Shown one piece after another: positions 7,899 through 15,968 of a stretch of 60,964 nucleotides of DNA. Source of the stretch: CAYPEK01 sp964409645 (GTDB taxonomy: Bacteria; UBP15; UBA6099); the NCBI GenBank assembly GCA_964409645.1, contig CAYPEK010000014.1, positions 1 to 60,964 of the forward strand, in the 5' to 3' direction. The notes beneath the pieces were generated by a model. The model was given only the letters and a program-made list of their open reading frames with translations. It was not told the origin of the DNA and did not search any database. Numbering within the stretch: the stretch's first letter is position 1; the number at the start of each line of letters is the position of its first letter. Made by a program: the position numbers and the translations under genes.

Positions 7899-9318
7899 GG
7901 TACTCATAGTTGACGATGAAAAGAATATGCGGTTTCTCCTGCGGGAGGCGCTCGCGAAAGAAGGCTATGAAGTGGTGACGGCCGAGTCCGGCGCCGAGGC
8001 GCTGACGCTGGCGGCGGGGGATCAATTCGACTGCGTGCTGCTGGACATCAGAATGCCGAAGATGGACGGGATACAGACACTGGACCAGTTGATAGGAGTG
8101 ACCCCGGACGTACCGGTGATTCTTATGACTGCATACGGAACGAAAGAGGTCGCGATGGAGGCGATCAGGAAGGGAGCTTACGATTACTTCACAAAGCCGT
8201 TCGACATCGAGGAGATGAGGATTGTTGTGAAGAGAGCTCTCGAGAAGCAAAAGCTGGAGGAAGAGATAAAGAGCCTTAAAAGGCAGCTCGAAAAGCATTA
8301 CGACTACGACGGAATAATAGGACAAAGCCACGAGATGCAGGAAGTGTATCAGCTTGTGGAGAAGGTGATAAAGAACGAGATAACGGTTATCATATACGGC
8401 GAAAGCGGCACGGGCAAAGAGCTGATTGCCAACACGATACATTACAAAGGCCCCCGCGCGAACGGGCCGATGGTGAAGATAAACTGCGCGGCAATCCCGG
8501 AGACGCTGCTTGAGAGTGAACTGTTCGGGTTTGAAAAGGGAGCGTTCACCGGAGCGCTACAGAGAAAGATAGGAAAGATCGAGCAGGCGAATAAGGGAAC
8601 GCTTTTTCTTGATGAAATAGGAGATATGAGCCTGATGACGCAGGCAAAGCTGCTGAGGGTGCTCGAAGAGCATAAGATCGAGCGTCTCGGCGGCAACGAA
8701 GTGATAGATGTTGACATAAGGGTGATAGCGGCGACGAATCAGGACCTGCCGAAGGCGGTACACGAGAAGCGGTTCAGAGAGGACCTGTATTTCAGGCTTA
8801 ACGTGGTGCCGATATTCATGCCGCCTCTGAGAACGCGGAAAGGCGATATTTCCCTGTTAACTGACTTTTTCGTTTCAGAGAATAACAGCAAATTGAAAAA
8901 GAATATCAGGGGCGTTTCAAGGACGGTGATGAAGTGCCTTCTAAGTTATGAGTGGCCGGGAAACGTGAGAGAGATGGAGAATGTGATGCAGAGGGCGGTG
9001 CTGCTGTCGTCGGGAGATGTGATAACGGAGGACTGTCTGCCCGCGCAGATTGCCGAGGCTGTCCACAGGAACGGATCCGATGCCGGAGCTATGTTCGAGG
9101 GATCGTTGCAAGAGATAGTGGACAATATCGCGGCGAGCGCGGAAAGGCAGATCATAATCGACGCTCTAGAACGGACGAACTGGAGTAGGACCAAAACGGC
9201 TGAACTATTGAAAATATGCAGAAAAAGTCTGCATAATAAAATGAAAAAATATGACCTGTTCGAGATGAGGAAGTCGCAGGACGACGAACAGGACGACGCT
9301 GATTCGGATGAGGAATAG
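7882..9318 (+). CDS. Sigma-54-dependent NtrC-family response regulator
   Basis: The 478-residue protein has the full NtrC layout. The receiver has DD (11-12), phosphoacceptor D55 and K105. The AAA+ domain has Walker A GESGTGKE (173-180), the sigma-54-contacting GAFTGA loop (220-225) and Walker B LFLDEIGD (241-248). A Fis-type helix-turn-helix ends the protein (ERTNWSRTKTAELLKICRKS region), followed by a very acidic tail (DDEQDDADSDEE). It should activate RNA polymerase-sigma54 when phosphorylated by the overlapping kinase. I found no convincing TGGCAC-N5-TTGC site upstream of the genes in this window, so its targets may lie elsewhere. Confidence 0.9.
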   Translation: MPNQYKVLIVDDEKNMRFLLREALAKEGYEVVTAESGAEALTLAAGDQFDCVLLDIRMPKMDGIQTLDQLIGVTPDVPVILMTAYGTKEVAMEAIRKGAYDYFTKPFDIEEMRIVVKRALEKQKLEEEIKSLKRQLEKHYDYDGIIGQSHEMQEVYQLVEKVIKNEITVIIYGESGTGKELIANTIHYKGPRANGPMVKINCAAIPETLLESELFGFEKGAFTGALQRKIGKIEQANKGTLFLDEIGDMSLMTQAKLLRVLEEHKIERLGGNEVIDVDIRVIAATNQDLPKAVHEKRFREDLYFRLNVVPIFMPPLRTRKGDISLLTDFFVSENNSKLKKNIRGVSRTVMKCLLSYEWPGNVREMENVMQRAVLLSSGDVITEDCLPAQIAEAVHRNGSDAGAMFEGSLQEIVDNIAASAERQIIIDALERTNWSRTKTAELLKICRKSLHNKMKKYDLFEMRKSQDDEQDDADSDEE

Positions 9319-9396
9319 CGAAGCAGCGCCGGATTTATATATAATACGGAGCCGGATTTGATGTAAGATGTTGGCGGCTGCGGGGTAACGAGAATA

Positions 9397-11100
9397 ATGG
9401 TGAGATCGAATTTCGCCGACCTTGTCAAGCTGAAGAAGCTTGCAACGCCGGATCAGATCGAACAGGCGCGTTTGCGTGCTCGCTCGCCCGGCGATCTGGC
9501 TCTTGGACAAACGCTGGTTGATCTCGGGTTTATTACTCAAAATGACCTTGTGGAACTGCTCAGCGAGGAATTGAATATCCCCGTCGCGGATTTAATCGCG
9601 GAGGAAATAGACCCACAGATTCCGCATCTTTTGTCCGAGGAACTGCTTAGAAAATACAACATACTTCCATATAAACTCGAAGACGATGTGTTGAGCGTTG
9701 CAATATGGCCCCCAGTGGATCCGACGGCTCTGGACGAGATTGAACTCACCACGGGATACACTTTGAAGCCGATGATCGCGCCCGCCGCGGAGATACAGCT
9801 TCTTCTGAATCAACATTTCAGTGCAAAGACCAGAACGCGGCAAACGATTGTGGATATGCACGTCGATGAGTACAGCCCGGTCAAGGGTGACAGCATTATC
9901 ATCGACGAAGTGATGGACACGGTGGAGAGCCCGCCGGTAGTAAGACTGGTTGTGGACATAATAGACGGCGCGATAAACGAGCGAGCGAGCGATATCCACC
10001 TCGAACCGCAGGAAGCCAGCATGCGGGTGAGGTACCGTATAGACGGGATGCTTCACGACGTGATGCAGGTGCCACAGCACGTTTACGCGTCTGTGGTGTC
10101 GAGAATAAAGATACTTTCCGGGATGGACATAACGGAGAAACGCGCGCCGCAGGACGGCCACATGTCGATAAAGAAGGGCGGTTACGAGTATGACATCCGC
10201 GTGGCGACGTTCCTGACAATTAACGGCGAAAAAGTTGTGATGAGGATACTGAGCAGGGATACGATGCTGATGAATCTCGAACAGCTCGGCCTGAATCCCA
10301 AAGATCTGAAAACTCTGAACGAATTAATTCAAAGGCCGTACGGCATGGTTCTGGTAACCGGGCCGACGGGTTGCGGAAAAACGACAACTCTATATTCGGT
10401 TCTGAGCAGAATCAATACGAAAGAATCGAATGTGGTAACGATAGAAGACCCGGTGGAATTCAAGCTGGCGGGCATCAATCAGTCGCAAGTGAACCCGGCG
10501 GCCGGGATAACGTTTGCCAAGGGCTTGCGGTCGATTCTGAGGCAGGACCCCAACATCATAATGGTGGGAGAAATCCGCGACAGCGAAACGGCGGAGATCG
10601 CGGTTCAGGCGTCTCTGACCGGCCACTTAGTGTTCAGTACTCTGCATACTAGCAATGCGCCTAGTGCGATAACTCGTCTCGAAAACATGGGAGTGAAGGA
10701 GTATCTTATCTCCGCGTCTGTGGTCGGGGTAGTGGCGCAGCGCCTTGTGAGAACGTTGTGCATGAGTTGCAGGGAGCCATATCGGATAGATGTGGAGCAG
10801 CTTTTTAATGAGTTTGGCGTCAGGACCGGGAGAAGAGGGAAAGCAGTGATTTACCGAGCGAAGGGCTGCAAGTTCTGCGGCGGATCGGGATATAGGGGCA
10901 GGATAGGAATATTCGAAGTCATGAGAGTGACCGATCAGATAAAAGATATAATCGTTCAGGGCGGGCACGCGCCCGACATAAGGCTGTCGGCTGTGCGAGA
11001 CGGTATGAGCACGCTGAGGCATTCCGCATTCAGGAAAGTGATAGAAGGATCGACGACAATAGAGGAAGTGAGAAGGTCGGTTTTCGTCAGCATCGACTGA
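9397..11100 (+). CDS. pilB: Type IV pilus / type II secretion assembly ATPase (PilB/GspE), with MshEN-like N-domain
   Basis: This is a 567-residue secretion ATPase. An N-terminal T2SSE_N/MshEN-type domain (residues ~5-140) contains LALGQTLVDLGFITQNDLVE, resembling the c-di-GMP-binding MshEN motif. The motor domain has Walker A GPTGCGKTTT (322-331), Asp-box TIEDPVE (348-354), Walker B NIIMVGEIRD (386-395) and His-box TGHLVFSTLHT. The zinc-type tetracysteine C455/C458 and C491/C494 is intact. It powers pseudopilus or pilus assembly on the inner membrane. The next gene encodes the platform protein, but no pilin, secretin or PilT follows, so other pilus genes must lie elsewhere. Confidence 0.88.
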   Translation: MVRSNFADLVKLKKLATPDQIEQARLRARSPGDLALGQTLVDLGFITQNDLVELLSEELNIPVADLIAEEIDPQIPHLLSEELLRKYNILPYKLEDDVLSVAIWPPVDPTALDEIELTTGYTLKPMIAPAAEIQLLLNQHFSAKTRTRQTIVDMHVDEYSPVKGDSIIIDEVMDTVESPPVVRLVVDIIDGAINERASDIHLEPQEASMRVRYRIDGMLHDVMQVPQHVYASVVSRIKILSGMDITEKRAPQDGHMSIKKGGYEYDIRVATFLTINGEKVVMRILSRDTMLMNLEQLGLNPKDLKTLNELIQRPYGMVLVTGPTGCGKTTTLYSVLSRINTKESNVVTIEDPVEFKLAGINQSQVNPAAGITFAKGLRSILRQDPNIIMVGEIRDSETAEIAVQASLTGHLVFSTLHTSNAPSAITRLENMGVKEYLISASVVGVVAQRLVRTLCMSCREPYRIDVEQLFNEFGVRTGRRGKAVIYRAKGCKFCGGSGYRGRIGIFEVMRVTDQIKDIIVQGGHAPDIRLSAVRDGMSTLRHSAFRKVIEGSTTIEEVRRSVFVSID

Positions 11101-11159
11101 TCGGAGTCCGAAGAGGCCGAAAAACCTGTAAAAAAACTAAGTAAAAGACAAAAAACCGT

Positions 11160-12365
11160 ATGCCGAATTTTGATTTTGTGGTGAGAGACAGCATCGGCCG
11201 GAATTTGAAAGGCACGATATTTGGCCCGACCGAGCAAGCGGTTTTTTTTCGTCTGCAAAAACAGGGCTACGTAGTAATTTCAGTCAACGAAAAAGAGGAA
11301 AAAAACGACGGTCAGTTTGTTCTTCAGGGTATTACGCAGGGAGATATAGCTGTTTTCACTAGGTTGTTCGGGACGGTGATAAACACAGGATTGCCGGCGC
11401 AGGAGGCGATCGCGGCGATTGAGGAACAGACGGAAAAACCGACGTTCAGGAAAGTAATCAGGGCGATACGTACGGACCTCGAACACGGGATGTCGCTTGC
11501 GGCGGCGTTCGAGAAGCATCCGAAGGTCTTTCCACATCTTTTTGTTGCGATGATACATTCTGGGGAACTCGCGGGAAATATTCCCGAGGTTCTCGAAAGG
11601 ATCGCCGACTATCTCGAAAAAGACGACGATCTGAGAAGATCGATAAAACATTCTTTCACGTATCCGAAGATAATCGTTACGATTGCCATTCTTGCCATAG
11701 CCATTATCATGAAGTTCGTCATTCCGGCTTATGCAAAGGTGTACGCACAGACTCAATTCAAGCTGCCGGTCGCGACAAGAATTCTTATAGAAATAAGCAC
11801 TTTTGTGATTAACCATTGGATTACTCTTCTGGCTGGTTTGGGCTTATTGATCATGGGGCTTGTATATCTGAGGCATAGTCCGGCGGGCCGTGGTTTTTTC
11901 GACAGAATATATATGAATTTTCCCATGATAGGACAGATAAACCGAAGAATACTGGTTTCACGGACGGTGCATACTCTTGGCTCGATGCTGAAGTGCGGGG
12001 TGCCTCTGATAACGTCGCTGGAAACGGCGAAAACGGTGGTCGGGAATATTTATATCGAAAAAGACTTGGACGATATAATGGCGAGTGTGGAAAGAGGCGG
12101 ATCGATTGCGGAAACGTTGAGAACGTCGAAAAATTTTATGCCTATGGTTGTTTATATGATATCGGCCGGAGAAAGAAGCGGCCGGTTGCCGGACATGCTT
12201 ATTTCATGTTCCAACGCGCTGGATAAGGAACTTGTCTTCATGACTAAGCGTCTGATTGTGCAGTTGGAGCCGCTTCTGACTATTTTTGTGGCGATGGTTG
12301 TCGCTTTCATCGCGATTGCAATGTATCTCCCAATCTTCAGTTTCATGACCTCAATGCCTAAATAA
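11160..12365 (+). CDS. pilC: Type IV pilus / type II secretion inner-membrane platform protein (PilC/GspF)
   Basis: The 401-residue protein shows two T2SSF domains, each with the family pattern (first TRLFGTVINTGLPAQEAI, second VSRTVHTLGSMLKCGVPLI), and three transmembrane segments (IIVTIAILAIAIIMKFVIPA, WITLLAGLGLLIMGLVYL and the C-terminal LLTIFVAMVVAFIAIAMYL). It anchors the ATPase at the inner membrane. The ATG lies 59 nt after the ATPase gene with no clear Shine-Dalgarno. The conserved C-terminal helix ends in FSFMTSMPK. Confidence 0.88.
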   Translation: MPNFDFVVRDSIGRNLKGTIFGPTEQAVFFRLQKQGYVVISVNEKEEKNDGQFVLQGITQGDIAVFTRLFGTVINTGLPAQEAIAAIEEQTEKPTFRKVIRAIRTDLEHGMSLAAAFEKHPKVFPHLFVAMIHSGELAGNIPEVLERIADYLEKDDDLRRSIKHSFTYPKIIVTIAILAIAIIMKFVIPAYAKVYAQTQFKLPVATRILIEISTFVINHWITLLAGLGLLIMGLVYLRHSPAGRGFFDRIYMNFPMIGQINRRILVSRTVHTLGSMLKCGVPLITSLETAKTVVGNIYIEKDLDDIMASVERGGSIAETLRTSKNFMPMVVYMISAGERSGRLPDMLISCSNALDKELVFMTKRLIVQLEPLLTIFVAMVVAFIAIAMYLPIFSFMTSMPK

Positions 12366-12380
12366 ATATATATATATATA
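12366..12380. repeat. (AT)n dinucleotide tract upstream of flgF
   Basis: Fifteen alternating A/T bases lie immediately after the pilC stop and just upstream of the flgF promoter elements. A similar tract lies upstream of flgL. Such tracts can change length by slippage. Whether that happens here is unknown. Confidence 0.8.
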
Positions 12381-12382
12381 GC

Positions 12383-12411
12383 TTGAATATTTTATTCTAC
12401 TGGGATAAAAT
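12383..12411 (+). promoter_or_regulatory. Candidate promoter of the flgF operon
   Basis: TTGAAT and TAAAAT are separated by exactly 17 nt in the gap between pilC and flgF. The predicted transcript start lies ~60 nt before the flgF start codon. This probably initiates the long flagellar transcript, although read-through from pilC is possible. Confidence 0.55.
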
Positions 12412-12476
12412 TACGGGAAGTCTGCATTTCTGTATTTGTATTTGCATGGATATTGCCACGGGAAGGAGGTGAAAAA

Positions 12477-13268
12477 TTGGATAGAGGATTATATACAGCC
12501 ACGACGGGAATGCTGGTGCAGGAAATCAAATTGGACTATGTCGCCAATAATCTTGCGAACGTGAATACCACCGGGTTCAAAGCCAACGCCGGCGCGGTAA
12601 AGTCTTTTCCGCAGATGCTGGTGCACAGGCTGAACGACACGTATCTGAAAGTGTCGGGAGTTGAAGGTAACATGGATTTAAGGCCGATGGTTGGATTGAG
12701 CACGATGGGAGCCGTCGTGGATGAGATTGCCACGGATTTTTCTGAAGGGAATCTGTTAACGACAGAGAACAAATTCGACCTCGCGATTGACGGGGAAGGG
12801 TTCTTTGTTGTCGAAACGCCGTTCGGAGAGAGGATGACACGCGCCGGTAATTTCACTATCAATGCGAACAAGGAGCTCGTGAACAAGCTCGGTTACCGTG
12901 TGATGGGAGAGAACGGGCCAATTCTTCTCGACGGAAAGAATTTCACGGTGGACGAAAGCGGCGTGGTGTATGTCGGAACAAACAGCGACGAGTATCTGGA
13001 CAAGATCAAAGTCGTGAATGTTGACGACACGAAAACGATCAAGAAGGTCGGGCACGATCTGTTCACGGTGCCGGGCGAACTGCCCCAGCCTACGGCGGCG
13101 ACTAACTACGTGATCCGGCAGGGAATGCTCGAACAGTCGAATGTCAACTCGATAACGATGCTTCGCACTATGATCGACGTGATGAGAACTTACGAAGCAA
13201 ATTCGAAGGTTATCACGACGAAGGACTCGCTGCTGGGACAGGCGGTCAATGAGATCGCGAAGGTCTGA
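12477..13268 (+). CDS. flgF: Flagellar basal-body rod protein FlgF (proximal/distal rod junction)
   Basis: The 263-residue protein belongs to the axial rod/hook family. The N-terminal signature is MDRGLYTATTGMLVQE...VANNLANVNTTGFK and the C-terminal D0 helix includes EQSNVNSITMLRTMIDVMRTYEANSK. I set the start at TTG 12477, because AAGGAGGTGA sits 5 nt upstream and the resulting first residues match the family exactly. A start at 12453 would add eight unrelated residues. It forms part of the periplasmic rod. Being paired with flgG immediately downstream and lacking the G-type central region, FlgF is the better call, although a duplicated FlgG cannot be excluded. Confidence 0.85.
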   Translation: MDRGLYTATTGMLVQEIKLDYVANNLANVNTTGFKANAGAVKSFPQMLVHRLNDTYLKVSGVEGNMDLRPMVGLSTMGAVVDEIATDFSEGNLLTTENKFDLAIDGEGFFVVETPFGERMTRAGNFTINANKELVNKLGYRVMGENGPILLDGKNFTVDESGVVYVGTNSDEYLDKIKVVNVDDTKTIKKVGHDLFTVPGELPQPTAATNYVIRQGMLEQSNVNSITMLRTMIDVMRTYEANSKVITTKDSLLGQAVNEIAKV

Positions 13269-13524
13269 TTAAGAATAACGAAGGGGTTGCGTTAAAACAA
13301 CTTAACAGGACGATACCGGGCTGGGAGGATTAGCCGGACTGCACGCAGGGGCTAAAGGGGCCGCCGACCGACAGAAGCGGACCCGTCCACAGCAGGCGTT
13401 AGCTCCGAAAGAGGGCGCGAAGCGCCCGATGCGTTTCGGCGACACGAAATATTTCCACCGGGATCAAAATTCACACTTTACCGCCGCAACCGCGAAGCGG
13501 CGGGCCAATGGAGGTATTCAAATC
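13269..13524 (+). promoter_or_regulatory. Structured, GC-rich spacer between flgF and flgG
   Basis: This 256-nt gap is unusually long for the inside of a flagellar operon. It is richer in G+C than its surroundings and rich in inverted repeats. Nested arms CCGAAA...TTTCGG enclose the perfect hairpin GGGCGC-GAA-GCGCCC near 13408-13440. GGCT...AGCC and CCGC...GCGG arms lie upstream. No credible short gene is visible. It could be a cis-acting leader, a processing site or an undescribed RNA. I do not recognise a known riboswitch class. Confidence 0.4.
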
Positions 13525-14313
13525 ATGATGCGCGCACTTTACACTGCTGCCTCAGGAATGCTGACGGAGCAGATGAACACGGATAACATCGCCCACAATC
13601 TGGCGAATGTTAACACGACGGGTTTCAAAAAATCACGTATCGAATTTCAGGACCTGTTCTATCAGACGATGCGCGAAGCTGGCACGCCTATCACACAGGG
13701 GGCGTCTATCCCGGTTCCGCTGCAGATAGGGCTCGGCGTACGGCCGGTTGACGAACAGAAGATGTTCCTTCAGGGCAATCTGATAGAAACGGACCTGCAG
13801 TATGACATCGCGATCGAGGGAGAAGGCTTCTTTCAGATCAAGATGCCGAACGGCGAAATAGGATACACGCGCGACGGCTCGTTCAAGATCGACAAAGACG
13901 GGAACGTCGTCAATGCGAACGGCTATTACCTTGAGCCTCCGATCAGCGTGCCGCAGAACATCACGAGCTTCAACGTCACTGAAGACGGAGCCGTGACGGT
14001 AAATATTCCGGGGCAGGTTGATCCGCAGGAAATCGGGCAGATTACGCTCGTAAGGTTCATCAACCCCGCCGGGTTGAACCGCATCGGGAACAATCTGTAC
14101 ATCGAAACTGCGGCTTCCGGGCCTGCGATCGAGGGCCAGCCGCTGCTCGAAGGGTTCGGCTCTCTCAGGCAGAACTTCCTCGAACAATCGAATGTGAAGG
14201 TTGTCGAGGAAATGGTGAATCTGATAGTCGCTCAGAGGGCGTATGAAGTGAACTCGAAAGCGATTCAGACGTCTGACGATATGCTCGGAGTGGCAAACAA
14301 CCTCAAACGGTAA
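13525..14313 (+). CDS. flgG: Flagellar basal-body distal rod protein FlgG
   Basis: The 262-residue protein fits the usual FlgG length. The N-terminus MMRALYTAASGMLTEQ with HNLANVNTTGFKKSRIEFQDL, the central FlgG stretch (ASIPVPLQIGLGVRP...) and the C-terminal LEQSNVKVVEEMVNLIVAQ...YEVNSKAIQTSD are diagnostic. The ATG pair at 13525/13528 follows GGAGGTATTCAAATC. The frame stays open about 100 nt upstream, but those residues are not family-like. FlgG forms the distal rod and connects to the hook. Confidence 0.93.
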   Translation: MMRALYTAASGMLTEQMNTDNIAHNLANVNTTGFKKSRIEFQDLFYQTMREAGTPITQGASIPVPLQIGLGVRPVDEQKMFLQGNLIETDLQYDIAIEGEGFFQIKMPNGEIGYTRDGSFKIDKDGNVVNANGYYLEPPISVPQNITSFNVTEDGAVTVNIPGQVDPQEIGQITLVRFINPAGLNRIGNNLYIETAASGPAIEGQPLLEGFGSLRQNFLEQSNVKVVEEMVNLIVAQRAYEVNSKAIQTSDDMLGVANNLKR

Positions 14314-14346
14314 GCAGAACGGATTAAAGGCGGATAACGCCTTACG

Positions 14347-15351
14347 GTGGATGAAGTGACTGGCACGAGACGGATACAAACGATAAGCGGAACCCGGAAA
14401 GCGGCTTTCGTAGTCGTCGCGATGTCGATATTGTGCGCACCCGTTTTTGCGGCGGGTAGCATAACGGTGAAGAACCGTGCCGATATAAAAGGGTCGAACA
14501 TTCTCGTGGGTGACATTGCGGTGATGACCGGAGTGGCCGAATCCGAGAAGGATCGCATATCGAAGCTCGTGCTGGGTCTTTCGCCGCCGCCGAACACGGA
14601 TTATGTCATGACGTTGATGCAGGTCAAAGGACGTCTGCACAAGGCAGGCATAGATCTGGATAAGTACAAGGTGAAAATACCTTCGAAAGTCACGATCCAC
14701 CGCATGGCGTCGATCATCACCGGTAAGGATTTAATGAAATCCGGCATTTCTTTCTTGAACGAAAAAATGTCCGAAGTGAATCCGGATATGAGCTTTGAGG
14801 CGAAATCTTATCCGAGAGACATAGTGCTTCCTTATGGGAAAACCGCAACCGAGTTTTTGCTGGATGTGACGGCGAGAGATTATGGCTTGCAAGGATTTAT
14901 GTGCAAGGTTTATCTGGACGGTGTTCACAAACGTACGGTGAGTCTCTCTTCATATCTAAGGGCATACAAGAAGGTCGTATCGGCCGGAAAAGATGTGGAA
15001 GAGGGCGCGGTTTTATCGGAAAGCGATCTGATAACCGACAAGGCGGAAGCGTTGAAATTGCGGCGGGATGCCGTGACGAATATTGCGGATGCTATTGGAA
15101 AAAAGACGCTCAGGAAGATAAGGATCGGCGAGATTGTGACTCGAACGATGCTCGAGGATGTGTCGGATGTTAATTCCGGAGATCAGGTCACGGTGGTGTT
15201 CAAAGGGAATGGTTTCGAAGTTTCCGAACAGGCGAAGGCGCTTGAGAAGGGCTATAAAGGACAGAGCATTCGAGTGATTATGGAAAAGTCTCGAAAAGTG
15301 ATAAGCGGAATTGTAATCGACGGAAAAACAGTCGAAGTTCCGGGAAATTGA
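14347..15351 (+). CDS. flgA: Flagellar P-ring assembly chaperone FlgA
   Basis: The 334-residue protein has an N-terminal signal peptide (AAFVVVAMSILCAPVFA) and a C-terminal SAF/ChapFlgA domain (VSAGKDVEEGAVLSESDLI ... GEIVTRTMLEDVSDVNSGDQVTVV). It is longer than E. coli FlgA because of an extra ~150-residue region before the SAF domain. This placement is usual in several lineages. It acts in the periplasm to assemble FlgI into the P-ring, and flgI lies two genes downstream. GTG at 14347 or 14356 are both possible starts, and GGTGGA precedes the latter. Confidence 0.85.
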   Translation: MDEVTGTRRIQTISGTRKAAFVVVAMSILCAPVFAAGSITVKNRADIKGSNILVGDIAVMTGVAESEKDRISKLVLGLSPPPNTDYVMTLMQVKGRLHKAGIDLDKYKVKIPSKVTIHRMASIITGKDLMKSGISFLNEKMSEVNPDMSFEAKSYPRDIVLPYGKTATEFLLDVTARDYGLQGFMCKVYLDGVHKRTVSLSSYLRAYKKVVSAGKDVEEGAVLSESDLITDKAEALKLRRDAVTNIADAIGKKTLRKIRIGEIVTRTMLEDVSDVNSGDQVTVVFKGNGFEVSEQAKALEKGYKGQSIRVIMEKSRKVISGIVIDGKTVEVPGN

Positions 15352-15367
15352 AGTGGAGGCTTGGAAT

Positions 15368-15958
15368 ATGAAAAGAATATTGCTGATAATGCTGGCGCTG
15401 GCGGCGCTCTCGGTTCCGTTTGTTAAGACGGCTTATTCGGCGGCGGGTTCGCTGTGGTCCGATAACAATGAATCTCTGTATGCGGACAAGCGTGCTCTGT
15501 ACGTTGGAGACATAGTGACGATTGTTGTCAGCGAAAAAACCAGCGCGACACAAAAATCCAATTCCGAAATCACTCAGAAAGAAGAACTGGACAGTGGAAC
15601 CGGCACAGGCGTTCTGGGGAAATTCTTTGAAGCGACCGGACTGAGCTCAAGCGATGGGTATTCCGCCGACGGAAGCACGTCATCGGGGAGCACGCTTGTT
15701 ACGACAATATCGGCGGAAGTGGTGGAAGTACTGCCGAACGGAAATCTTCTGATTGAAGCGCGGCGGTCGATGGTGGTGAACGCGGAGACGCAGACGATGA
15801 TACTCTCCGGTGTGATCAGGCCGTCGGACGTGTCGCGGGAAAACAAGGTGTCTTCATCCGTGATAGCGAACATGAACTTGAGGTACGAAGGCAAGGGCCC
15901 GATAGCCAAGAGGCAGAAACCGGGAATATTAAACAAGATTTTCGATCTAATATTTTAA
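15368..15958 (+). CDS. flgH: Flagellar L-ring protein FlgH without lipobox
   Basis: The 196-residue FlgH shows the family motifs SLWSDNNESLYADKRALYVGD, DIVTIVVSEKTSA, VVEVLPNGNLLIEARRS and ILSGVIRPSDVS...VSSSVIANMNLRYEG. The ATG at 15368 is preceded by GGAGG at 8-nt spacing. The leader MKRILLIMLALAALSVPFV...YSAAG is a signal-peptidase-I-type sequence without any cysteine, so this FlgH is not a lipoprotein, unlike the enterobacterial protein. The gene shows that an outer-membrane ring is made. It lies next to flgI. Confidence 0.9.
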   Translation: MKRILLIMLALAALSVPFVKTAYSAAGSLWSDNNESLYADKRALYVGDIVTIVVSEKTSATQKSNSEITQKEELDSGTGTGVLGKFFEATGLSSSDGYSADGSTSSGSTLVTTISAEVVEVLPNGNLLIEARRSMVVNAETQTMILSGVIRPSDVSRENKVSSSVIANMNLRYEGKGPIAKRQKPGILNKIFDLIF

Positions 15959-15968
15959 GAGGTGCGCG

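Noticed and set aside
13269..13524. c-di-GMP riboswitch between flgF and flgG
   Set aside because: GCACGCAGGGGCTAAA is faintly like part of the GEMM motif, but the second conserved strand and receptor are not present. A covariance search would settle it.
13633..14700. A 355-codon minus-strand open frame across flgG and flgA
   Set aside because: It lies wholly antisense to genes with clear FlgG and FlgA signatures, is rich in Arg/His as expected for a shadow frame, and has no family pattern or ribosome-binding site.
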